Shown: positions 42,608 through 50,091 of the stretch, piece by piece
Layout of the letters: every line of letters begins with the position of its first letter
How positions within the stretch are numbered: the first letter of the stretch is position 1
Assembly (NCBI RefSeq): GCF_018603515.1
Contig: NZ_JACATN010000002.1
Span: 186,001 to 250,000 of the forward strand
Reading direction: 5' to 3'
DNA from: Zobellia barbeyronii
GTDB lineage: Bacteria > Bacteroidota > Bacteroidia > Flavobacteriales > Flavobacteriaceae
DNA: 64,000 nucleotides
Notes under the pieces: model-generated
Databases searched by the model: none
Told to the model about the DNA's origin: nothing
The model's input: the letters and a program-made list of their open reading frames with translations, nothing else
Translations under genes and position numbers: made by a program

Positions 42608-42654
42608 ATCGATGAAATACACTTTTTTTAGTTAAAACTTAACCGTTCATCGAT
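42608..42654. repeat. Inverted repeat upstream of the OmpA-family gene
   Basis: ATCGATGAA (42608-42616) and TTCATCGAT (42646-42654) are exact complements 29 bases apart, with a smaller GTTAA-AAC-TTAAC dyad (42631-42643) between. It is about 95-140 bases upstream of the leftward OmpA-family start and 145 bases before the rightward DUF1508 start. Possible operator. Confidence 0.4.
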
Positions 42655-42799
42655 ACTAGCATAGAACAGCATACTCATCAGTTTATTGTGATATTCTTAA
42701 TTTTAACATAATTAAAATCCACATTCCTACTATACCTAAAGCCAGATAATCCTAAAATTATCACTCTTATTTTGTATCTTTTACCTAAAAAATTAATCT

Positions 42800-43114
42800 G
42801 TGATAGAAATAGTTAACACACCAAGTACCGGGCATCGTTTTCAAATTAAATCTAAAAGTGATTCTATATTGCTTACAAGTGAAGCGTTTATTAGTAAGAC
42901 TGATTTAGATACTGCGCTTTCTAAATTGCTTACGCTTCAAATCAATAGAGGAAATTTTGAACGCAAGACCAACCATCAGGGTAAATTTCTATTCAATTTA
43001 AAAGATGGCAATGGTTCACTTATAGGTACCAGTCAGCTCTACGATTCCGAAGCAGGAATGGAGAATGGCATTAAAAATTTGCATAATCGTCTAGCTGACT
43101 TGAAAGAACTATAA
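42800..43114 (+). CDS. DUF1508/YegP-like protein
   Basis: 104 residues starting at GTG (42800). The sequence HRFQIKSKSDSILLTSEAFIS matches the YegP/DUF1508 fold, with a second pseudo-repeat FLFNLKDGNGSLIGTSQLYDS; small soluble proteins of unknown function that often form tandem domains. The stop overlaps the end of the convergent threonine aldolase gene by six bases, with no terminator. Confidence 0.75.
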   Translation: MIEIVNTPSTGHRFQIKSKSDSILLTSEAFISKTDLDTALSKLLTLQINRGNFERKTNHQGKFLFNLKDGNGSLIGTSQLYDSEAGMENGIKNLHNRLADLKEL

Positions 43115-44131
43115 GCCTTTTAAAATTTTTATAAGCTTTTCATGCATAGTATTAGTGTAATCCAAATGGGTAACGATGCGCAGTTTTCCTTGGCCCATAC
43201 CTATAATAAGGACATCGTGCTCTTTTAGTTTTTCTACGAAAACATCTCCGGTCATAATATTTTCATCTATTTCAAAAATGATGATATTAGTTTCAATAGG
43301 TTCAACACTCTTTATATAGGATAGATTTTGTAACACCTCCCCTATCTCACGTGCTTTTTTATGATCTTCCGCCAAACGCTCCATATGATGATCAAGTGCA
43401 TAAATACCTGCCGCGGCAAGAAAACCTGCCTGACGCATTCCGCCACCAAATATTTTACGAATACGAAGCGCTTTATCCATTAGCTCTTTACTGCCCACCA
43501 AAACAGAACCTACAGGGCAACCCAGACCTTTGCTTAAACAAACACTAATAGTATCAAACAACTCCCCATAAGCTAAGGGATTTTCGTTTTTCTGAACCAA
43601 GGCATTCCACAAACGGGCACCATCAAGATGGTAGGCCAGATTATGCTTTTTACAGACCTCTTTTATCTTCTTTAGCTCTTCTATATCCCAACATGCACCA
43701 CCTCCTTTATTCGTCGTATTTTCTATGCAGACTAATGAAGTTAATGGACTGTGATAAAAATCTGGTGGATTAATAGCCGCTTCTACTTGCTCTGCCGTAA
43801 TCATTCCCCTATGTCCATCTATCAATTTACATGACACCCCACTATTAAAACTGACGCCTCCACCTTCATAATTATAAACATGTGCGTATTTATCACAAAT
43901 TAATTGGTCACCTGGTTGCGTATGTAACTTTATACCTGTCTGGTTTGCCATGGTTCCAGAAGGAAAAAAAAGAGCAGCTTCCTTACCAAACATTTTAGCT
44001 ACTTTTTCCTCAAGAGCATTCACGGTTGGGTCAGCTTTAAACACGTCATCCCCAACTTTAGCAGACATCATGGCCGCTAACATTGCTTGAGTAGGTTTGG
44101 TTACTGTATCACTTATAAGATTAATCTGCAT
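43109..44131 (-). CDS. ltaE: Low-specificity L-threonine aldolase
   Basis: 340 residues, PLP fold type I. LISDTVTKPTQAMLAAM, GDDVFKADPTVNALEE, FFPSGTMANQ, AYHLDGARLWNA (PLP-binding Asp) and the Lys in SVCLSKGLGCPVGSVLVG (about 200) are all characteristic. Cleaves threonine or allo-threonine to glycine and acetaldehyde in the cytoplasm. Stands alone; no clear promoter seen in the 245-base spacer upstream. Confidence 0.92.
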   Translation of the reverse strand: MQINLISDTVTKPTQAMLAAMMSAKVGDDVFKADPTVNALEEKVAKMFGKEAALFFPSGTMANQTGIKLHTQPGDQLICDKYAHVYNYEGGGVSFNSGVSCKLIDGHRGMITAEQVEAAINPPDFYHSPLTSLVCIENTTNKGGGACWDIEELKKIKEVCKKHNLAYHLDGARLWNALVQKNENPLAYGELFDTISVCLSKGLGCPVGSVLVGSKELMDKALRIRKIFGGGMRQAGFLAAAGIYALDHHMERLAEDHKKAREIGEVLQNLSYIKSVEPIETNIIIFEIDENIMTGDVFVEKLKEHDVLIIGMGQGKLRIVTHLDYTNTMHEKLIKILKGL

Positions 44132-44376
44132 GTAATAATTTTTAATAATTGAACTATAAAAGCTCAGGTTAAACTAGATAACAAAGACTATATGAATTAC
44201 ATATCATAAATGACCAATTACACACAAAACAGGGATTTTTTTCTCTTTTTAACAAGAAATATGATAAACAACTCCCATTTTTTTTACATAAATGGTAAAT
44301 TAATATTTCGATTATTATGTAATTCTTTCCATTGAGGATATTGAAAATTTATACCTTAACTACAAACAAATATACT

Positions 44377-45840
44377 ATGGTAAACTTAGAAAATCAGATT
44401 TTTTCATCCTACCAAAGAAACCCCGTTTTATTCGACGAAATCTTTGACCAAGAAGGGCAAGTAAAGGAAGTATATTCTAAACTATTTGAGCTCTACGGCG
44501 GGCACTCTATTAGTGAATATGTTAATCTAAACGAAAAGGCAAAATCGTCATTCTTTAATCAAGGAATTACTTTTCAGGTATATGACAAAAAGAAAACCAA
44601 AGAGAAGATTTTTCCATTTGACCTTTTTCCTAGAATCATTCCTCCAGAAGAATGGGAAATAATTGAATCTGGGTGTATCCAAAGAAGTAAGGCGCTAAAC
44701 CTTTTTTTATGGGACGTTTATCACGATAAAAATATAATAAAAGAGGGTATAGTTCCTATGGACCTCATAAGCTCCTCTGCTAACTATTTGGACCAAATGG
44801 TAAATTTAGACCCTCCAGGCGGTATTTATAACCATATATCGGGTACTGATGTAATAAAACATAGCGATGGACAATATTATGTACTTGAAGATAATATAAG
44901 GTGCCCAAGTGGCGTGAGCTATGTTATTTGTAATCGTACAGCTCTAAAAAGAGCGTTATTTGGCGTTTTTGACCATTACAAAACTTATTCCGTTACAAAT
45001 TATGCCGAAAACCTTCTGGACCTACTTGAAACCGTTAAACCCAAAGGTGTAGATGTGCCCAATGTGGTAGTCATTACTCCAGGTATGTACAATTCAGCAT
45101 TTTATGAGCATTCCTATTTAGCAAAAACTATGGGAGTTGAACTAGTAGAAGGCAGAGATCTTTTTGTAGAAAATGATTTTGTCTATATGAAAACCATAAA
45201 AGGCCCTCAAAAAGTTGATGTTATATACCGTAGAATAGATGATGCGTTTATAGACCCGTTAGAGTTCAATCCAGATTCTGCTCTTGGTGTGCCAGGTCTT
45301 TTTGCCGCTTACAAAAAAGGCAATGTAACCTTAGCCAATGCACCAGGTACCGGTGTTGCAGATGACAAGGCCATTTATACTTATATGCCAGAAATAATTA
45401 AGTATTACCTAAATGAAGAGCCTATTTTAAATAATGTGAAAACGTATCACTGCAGCAGACCTAAAGAACTTAGATATGTATTGAATAACATAAAAAACTT
45501 AGTGATTAAACCTGTAGATGAAGCAGGTGGTTACGGTATATCTATTGGAAACCGATTGAGTGATAAAGAGATTGAAGTGGTAAAGGCCGAGATACTTTTG
45601 AGTCCTAGGAAATACGTTGCCCAGCCAATCATGTCTCTTTCCGTGCATCCTACATACATAGATGAAACTGAATCTTTTGAACAACGCCATGTTGATCTCA
45701 GAGTTTTTACTGTACTAGGAAAAGACAAAGAATTTGTGCTTAAAGGTGGTTTGACAAGAGTAGCGCTAAAAAGAGGAAACTTGATTGTAAATTCTTCTCA
45801 AGGTGGCGGATCTAAGGATACTTGGGTATTAAAGACCTAG
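44377..45840 (+). CDS. Circularly permuted ATP-grasp type 2 protein
   Basis: 487 residues from the ATG at 44377. VNLDPPGGIYNHISGTDVI, YVLEDNIRCPSGVSYVI, RYVLNNIKNLVIKPVDEAGG and FEQRHVDLRVFTVL are hallmarks of the CP_ATPgrasp_2 (DUF404/407) family. Known proposal (comparative genomics of amidoligase systems): it ligates amino acids or makes a peptide, working with Alpha-E and transglutaminase-like proteins, which here follow directly. A TTG-initiated extension to 44332 is unlikely. The stop lies in a perfect palindrome. Confidence 0.85.
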   Translation: MVNLENQIFSSYQRNPVLFDEIFDQEGQVKEVYSKLFELYGGHSISEYVNLNEKAKSSFFNQGITFQVYDKKKTKEKIFPFDLFPRIIPPEEWEIIESGCIQRSKALNLFLWDVYHDKNIIKEGIVPMDLISSSANYLDQMVNLDPPGGIYNHISGTDVIKHSDGQYYVLEDNIRCPSGVSYVICNRTALKRALFGVFDHYKTYSVTNYAENLLDLLETVKPKGVDVPNVVVITPGMYNSAFYEHSYLAKTMGVELVEGRDLFVENDFVYMKTIKGPQKVDVIYRRIDDAFIDPLEFNPDSALGVPGLFAAYKKGNVTLANAPGTGVADDKAIYTYMPEIIKYYLNEEPILNNVKTYHCSRPKELRYVLNNIKNLVIKPVDEAGGYGISIGNRLSDKEIEVVKAEILLSPRKYVAQPIMSLSVHPTYIDETESFEQRHVDLRVFTVLGKDKEFVLKGGLTRVALKRGNLIVNSSQGGGSKDTWVLKT

Positions 45841-45861
45841 TAGAATACTAGTATTCTACTA
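45838..45861. repeat. Perfect 24-bp palindrome at the ATP-grasp stop codon
   Basis: TAGTAGAATACT (45838-45849) followed at once by its exact reverse complement (45850-45861). The first three bases are the TAG stop. No T-tract follows, so it is not a standard terminator; it could be a protein-binding site or an mRNA stem controlling the ratio of upstream to downstream genes. Confidence 0.7.
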
Positions 45862-45907
45862 TAGAAAAAACAGTTAAAGAAAGAACACTAACTTTTAAAT
45901 AAGACCT

Positions 45908-46855
45908 ATGCTAGCACGAGTGGCCAATAACCTATTTTGGATGGGAAGATATATAGAACGTTCAGAACATATTGCGAGGTACCTTAGAGTAAATTATTTT
46001 TCATCTCTTGACGCCCCCAACCAAATATCTCAATCAAGACAATTTGTTCTTCGCTCAATGCTAACTTTAGTGGGTGACCCAGCTGCCGATGAGGAAGAGG
46101 AACTTAATGAGACAGAAGTTTTATATAAAATTGGTTTAGATCCTAACTACTCTTCTTCCATACTTAATAATGTTAGAAATTCAAGAGAAAATGCCAATAG
46201 CGCTAGAGATTTAATTTCTACTGAACTTTATGAATCCATCAATAAATTTTACCACTTTATAGCTAACTATGACGCTGACGTTTATACTAAAAACGGCTTA
46301 GATGATTTTACACGTAATGTAACAGAAATGTCAGCAATTCTAAGAGGAAAAGTGCGCAGTACGCTTATGCATGACGAAATTTATGCAATCATTATGATGG
46401 GTGCGAATATAGAACGAGCCACACAGGTAATGCGGATTATTAGTTCTAAATATAATGATGCACTAAAAGCTCAGGGAAGTTATGGCGATAAGTTCAAGAA
46501 TAGCTTTGAATGGACCACCTTATTAAAATGTACGGAGTCTTATGATATGATGCGTAGACATTACAAAAAAACACCAACTAGTATTTCTACACTAGAGTTC
46601 TTGATTCTTAATCCAGATTGTCCCAGGTCTATAATGAACAGTTTAAATCAGATATGTAAGCACATAAAAATCCTGGACACCAAGAAAAAGCACGATAGAG
46701 ACTCAACTTCATTTCTAGTCGGGAAAGTTAGGGCAGAGTATGAATTTAAGTCTATGGTAGATATTGAAAGTGATATTCAATTGATAATTAATAATACGTT
46801 GACGCATCTTTATGAAATCAGTCAAAAAATGGAAAAAGAGTTTTTTAGTTATTAA
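45908..46855 (+). CDS. Alpha-E domain protein (DUF403)
   Basis: 315 residues, nearly all helical. ARVANNLFWMGRYIERSEHIARYLRV at the N-terminus is the Alpha-E family hallmark, with NSRENANSARDLIS (about 95-108), GANIERATQVMRI (about 172-184) and repeated E-R pairs. No catalytic activity is known; the family always co-occurs with CP-ATP-grasp and transglutaminase-like genes. Second gene of the cluster, 67 bases after ATP-grasp. Confidence 0.88.
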   Translation: MLARVANNLFWMGRYIERSEHIARYLRVNYFSSLDAPNQISQSRQFVLRSMLTLVGDPAADEEEELNETEVLYKIGLDPNYSSSILNNVRNSRENANSARDLISTELYESINKFYHFIANYDADVYTKNGLDDFTRNVTEMSAILRGKVRSTLMHDEIYAIIMMGANIERATQVMRIISSKYNDALKAQGSYGDKFKNSFEWTTLLKCTESYDMMRRHYKKTPTSISTLEFLILNPDCPRSIMNSLNQICKHIKILDTKKKHDRDSTSFLVGKVRAEYEFKSMVDIESDIQLIINNTLTHLYEISQKMEKEFFSY

Positions 46856-46930
46856 GCCTTATATTCTAGAGCCTATTCGGCACAAATTAGATTATATTTT
46901 TATCAAATCTAACGAATGCATCATTAACCA

Positions 46931-47788
46931 ATGTCATTAGAATATTCAATTACTTACAAAGCAGAAAACACTTATGAAGAATCTGTCCTTGAAGCATATT
47001 GGCAATTTCTTATCATACCAGAGGAGAATGACTCACAACAGTTCATTAGTATAGATTTCAATAACTCTTTGAACGCTAAAACCGAATTCTCCATAAACGG
47101 ATATGGTTTTAAAACGATTAGAGTACATCCAAAAAGCGAGTTTAAACACATTGCTTTTGAGGCGAATTTTAAATTAATAAAGAAAGAAATTAATCCGTTT
47201 GACTTTGAGCCAGAAGCAGATGTATTAAAATCGTTTCAAAAACTTCAAGAATTAGATTTTAAGGTAGACCATAACACCTTCTTAAAAACAACGGATTATA
47301 CTCGTCTTCCTGAAGAAAGCAAAAATCTATTTATATTTGATACTACCCAGTCGATATTTGAAAACCTTCAGTCCTTAAATAACTTTATTCACCACTACAT
47401 TAAATTTAATACAGAAGCTACTGATGTATTTACCAAACTAAACGAATTACTGAATATCCGCCAAGGCGTTTGCCAAGACTTCACTCACCTATTTTGCGCT
47501 TTCGCAAGATTAAATGGCATACCAGCACGTTACGTTTCAGGCTATTTGCATCAAGACAACGGTTATTTTGGAGATGCACAGATGCACGCTTGGGCAGAAG
47601 CTTATGTGCCCTTTGTTGGTTGGATTGGTTTTGATGTTACAAATGATATTTTAGCCGGCACATCTCATATAAAAATAGCCGACGGCAAAGATTATAAAGA
47701 CTGTTCAGCCTTAAAAGGGGTAGTATACTCTACCGGCAATAACGAAACCGTTCATTCTGTAGTAGTTAGCAGTCAAAGCCAACAATAG
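46931..47788 (+). CDS. Transglutaminase-like cysteine peptidase family protein
   Basis: 285 residues: an N-terminal bacterial transglutaminase-like beta domain (LEYSITYKAENTYEESVLEAYW) and a papain-like core with Cys in IRQGVCQDFTHLFCAFAR (about 180), IPARYVSGY, His in GDAQMHAWAEAYVPF (about 219) and Asp in GFDVTN (about 237). No signal peptide, so probably cytoplasmic. With the two upstream genes it forms the predicted peptide synthesis/transfer system: ATP-grasp makes an amide bond, this protein cleaves or transfers. A small dyad (TTAGATT / AATCTAA) lies in the spacer. Confidence 0.87.
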   Translation: MSLEYSITYKAENTYEESVLEAYWQFLIIPEENDSQQFISIDFNNSLNAKTEFSINGYGFKTIRVHPKSEFKHIAFEANFKLIKKEINPFDFEPEADVLKSFQKLQELDFKVDHNTFLKTTDYTRLPEESKNLFIFDTTQSIFENLQSLNNFIHHYIKFNTEATDVFTKLNELLNIRQGVCQDFTHLFCAFARLNGIPARYVSGYLHQDNGYFGDAQMHAWAEAYVPFVGWIGFDVTNDILAGTSHIKIADGKDYKDCSALKGVVYSTGNNETVHSVVVSSQSQQ

Positions 47789-47859
47789 ATTTTAGAATGC
47801 AGTTACTCTAACCGTGCAAACATTCAATCATTAACTACAGAATAGATCAAAAAGAGTAG

Positions 47860-47867
47860 TATTTTTG
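47860..47867 (+). promoter_or_regulatory. -7 box of prfB
   Basis: TATTTTTG matches TAnnTTTG, 18 bases before the prfB ATG. Confidence 0.4.
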
Positions 47868-47884
47868 TTTGAAAATAGAATTAA

Positions 47885-48986
47885 ATGACAATTACCACAG
47901 ACCTATTTAAAGGTCTACAAGAACGCCTTGGCGCGTTAAGGAGGTATCTTTGACGTTGATGCCAAACTTATTGAAATAGAAAATGAACAGGAGAAAACTT
48001 TAGCTCCTGATTTCTGGGATAATCCACAGGAAGCCCAGGCACATATGAAATTCATACAGTCTAAAAAACAGTGGGTAGATGATTACAACGCTGCCAAAAC
48101 ACTGGTTGATGACGTAGAAATTTTACTAGAGTTTCAACAAGAAGGAGAAGATAACGAAGCAGAAGTAACCGCTCAGTATGATAAAGCACTGAGCCAGTTA
48201 GAGAAGCTAGAATTCAAGAACATGCTTTCTGAGGAAGGTGATGAACTTCCTGCCGTTCTACAAATTACAGCTGGTGCCGGTGGTACCGAAAGTTGCGATT
48301 GGGCCTCTATGCTCATGCGTATGTACATGATGTGGGCCGAAAAGAACAAATACAAAGTAAAAGAACTCAACTATCAAGAAGGAGATGTTGCTGGTATAAA
48401 AACGGTTACTCTAGAGATTGATGGCGATTTTGCTTTTGGATGGCTTAAAGGTGAAAACGGCGTGCATAGATTGGTTCGTATTTCTCCGTTTGACAGTAAT
48501 GCCAAACGCCATACTTCGTTTGCATCCGTTTATGTGTATCCTCTTGTTGATGACAGTATTGAAATTGATGTTAACCCTGCAGATATAACCATTACAACAG
48601 CACGTTCAAGTGGTGCCGGTGGTCAAAACGTAAACAAGGTTGAAACTAAAGTTCAATTGGTTCACCATCCTACAGGCATACAAATTTCTTGTTCAGATTC
48701 TAGAAGCCAGCATGATAACAGGGCTACGGCCATGAAAATGCTAAAGTCTCAATTGTATGAAATAGAGCTTCGAAAGAAAATGGAAGCACGCCAGGAAATA
48801 GAATCCTCGAAAATGAAAATTGAGTGGGGTTCACAAATCCGAAATTATGTCATGCATCCATATAAATTGATAAAAGATGTGCGGACTGCTGAAGAAACAG
48901 GCAATGTAGATGCTGTTATGGATGGCGACATTGATGCTTTCTTGAAGGCCTTCCTAATGATGATGGGTCAAAAAGATGAAGAATAG
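47885..48986 (+). CDS. prfB: Peptide chain release factor 2, expressed by programmed +1 frameshift
   Basis: A full-length product of about 366 residues requires joining two frames. Zero frame: ATG at 47885 to CTT at 47948-47950 (22 codons), then TGA at 47951-47953. Shifted frame: GAC at 47952 to the stop at 48984-48986. RF2 features: SPF stop-codon tripeptide in [17 protein letters not shown] in [14 protein letters not shown], and [13 protein letters not shown]. It terminates translation at UGA/UAA. The in-frame UGA is the classical autoregulatory switch. Gene calling from the first in-frame ATG after the shift (48045) would miss the N-terminus. Confidence 0.95.
47939..47954 (+). promoter_or_regulatory. 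prfB recoding site
   Basis: AGGAGG (47939-47944), TAT, CTT, TGA, C. The SD-like AGGAGG is correctly placed three bases before the CTT-T slip. RF2 scarcity lets the ribosome slip +1 onto TTT and continue at GAC. Confidence 0.95.
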
Positions 48987-49028
48987 GCCTTACTTTTAGA
49001 TGAATGAAAATTACAATTAAATTGCAAA

Positions 49029-49370
49029 ATGATTAAAATCTATCACAATCCAAGATGTCAAAAATCCCGTGAAGGATTACAGTTACTTGAAAAATCCGGG
49101 AAAGAGTTTGAAGTCATTAAGTACTTAGAAGAAGTCCCTTCTAAGGAAGAACTCCGTAGTGTTTTAGACTGCCTAGGTATTACTCCAGAAATGCTTGTTC
49201 GTAAAAATGAACAAATCTGGAAGGATAATTTTAGAGGTAAACTTCTATCTAACGAAGAAGTTTTAGATGCTATGATTCTGCATCCAAAATTGATAGAAAG
49301 ACCTATTGTAATTAACAATGGTAAAGCTGTTATTGGTAGACCTGTTAATTTAATTGACGGAATTATTTAA
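49029..49370 (+). CDS. arsC: ArsC/Spx family glutaredoxin-fold protein (arsenate reductase-like)
   Basis: 113 residues. NPRCQKSREGLQLLEKSG gives the catalytic Cys (about 10) and anion site, LVRKNEQIWKDNF and HPKLIERPIVI the two Arg-containing motifs of glutathione/glutaredoxin-linked arsenate reductases. Function as an arsenate reductase is likely but not proven, since no other ars genes are near. It starts 42 bases after prfB; may be co-transcribed with it. A terminator follows. Confidence 0.85.
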   Translation: MIKIYHNPRCQKSREGLQLLEKSGKEFEVIKYLEEVPSKEELRSVLDCLGITPEMLVRKNEQIWKDNFRGKLLSNEEVLDAMILHPKLIERPIVINNGKAVIGRPVNLIDGII

Positions 49371-49412
49371 TATCAATGCTTTATTCCTCTTAAAAATCAA
49401 CATATAAAAAAG

Positions 49413-49455
49413 GAGCATTCTCTTGAAAACCAAGTGAATGCTCTCTTTTATTTTA
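49413..49455 (+). terminator. Terminator after arsC
   Basis: GAGCATTC (49413-49420) and GAATGCTC (49436-49443), with extra TTG/CAA pairs inside, then a T-rich run. Confidence 0.8.
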
Positions 49456-49477
49456 TTAGTATCCCCTCTTTAATTAT

Positions 49478-49494
49478 TTGGTACATTTGTTGCT
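49478..49494 (+). promoter_or_regulatory. Sigma-54-like -24/-12 promoter
   Basis: TTGGTACATTTGTTGCT: TTGG-AC at -24 and TTGCT at -12 with GG, 10 bases, GC spacing. The predicted start near 49505 lies about 67 bases before the ATG at 49572. No -7 TAnnTTTG box is seen in the same spacer. Confidence 0.6.
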
Positions 49495-49571
49495 ATTTCA
49501 TTTTAACAAAGCTTTAACCATGACAGGTTAAACCATTTATAAAAAACACAATCCTATAAACTGATATCGTC

Positions 49572-50090
49572 ATGAAAAACAATATCCCATACGTTATTTT
49601 ATTTTTTGTTTTAATGTTCACAGGTCCCGAACTCGTTGCTCAATATGGTTACGGCGGAGGAGGCGGAGGTTACGGCTATGGTAATAGTGGTTATGGCAAT
49701 AGTGGTTACGGAAGACAACGTAGCGCTATACCGCAAGTTCAAGAAACTCCAAAAGAACCTGAAGCAAAGACCGCTGCGCAAATTGTTGATGGCGAGATGC
49801 CAGGTATAGCAGAAGCTTTAGAGCTAAATGAGTTTGAGTCCGCAGTAATGAGTTCTGTATTAAAAAAGTATCTGCAAAAACGAATTGAAATGCAGATTCT
49901 TCAACTTACTCCTGAGCAAATGCGCGAGGGAATGGAGAAAATTACAAAATCTCAGGACGAAGAATTAAAAGCCGGACTTCCTATTGAAAAATACGATGCT
50001 TTTGTAGCAATGCAAAAGAAAGGCTTACAGAAGACCAAGAAAGAAAAAAAACGAGAGAAAAAACGAAAGAAGAAAAAAACCGAAGATTGA
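49572..50090 (+). CDS. Exported Gly/Tyr-rich protein with Lys-rich tail
   Basis: 172 residues: signal peptide VILFFVLMFTGPELVAQ, a short GYG-repeat block (YGYGGGGGGYGYGNSGYG, about 24-46), a helical middle (ALELNEFESAVMSSVL, LTPEQMREGMEKI, similar in style to Spy/CpxP-type helices) and a strongly basic end (KKTKKEKKREKKRKKKK). No named family recognised. Located directly before an outer-membrane receptor gene, one base apart, so the two are one operon under the sigma-54-like element. Confidence 0.75.
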   Translation: MKNNIPYVILFFVLMFTGPELVAQYGYGGGGGGYGYGNSGYGNSGYGRQRSAIPQVQETPKEPEAKTAAQIVDGEMPGIAEALELNEFESAVMSSVLKKYLQKRIEMQILQLTPEQMREGMEKITKSQDEELKAGLPIEKYDAFVAMQKKGLQKTKKEKKREKKRKKKKTED

Positions 50091-50091
50091 C

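Noticed and set aside
42631-42645. GG-N10-AC on the minus strand upstream of the OmpA-family gene
   Set aside because: The invariant GC of the -12 element is missing and the surrounding bases do not match.
48045-48986. prfB taken as a 313-residue gene starting at the ATG at 48045
   Set aside because: The upstream in-frame sequence and the recoding site at 47939-47954 show that the real protein begins at 47885 with a +1 shift; it is not a pseudogene.
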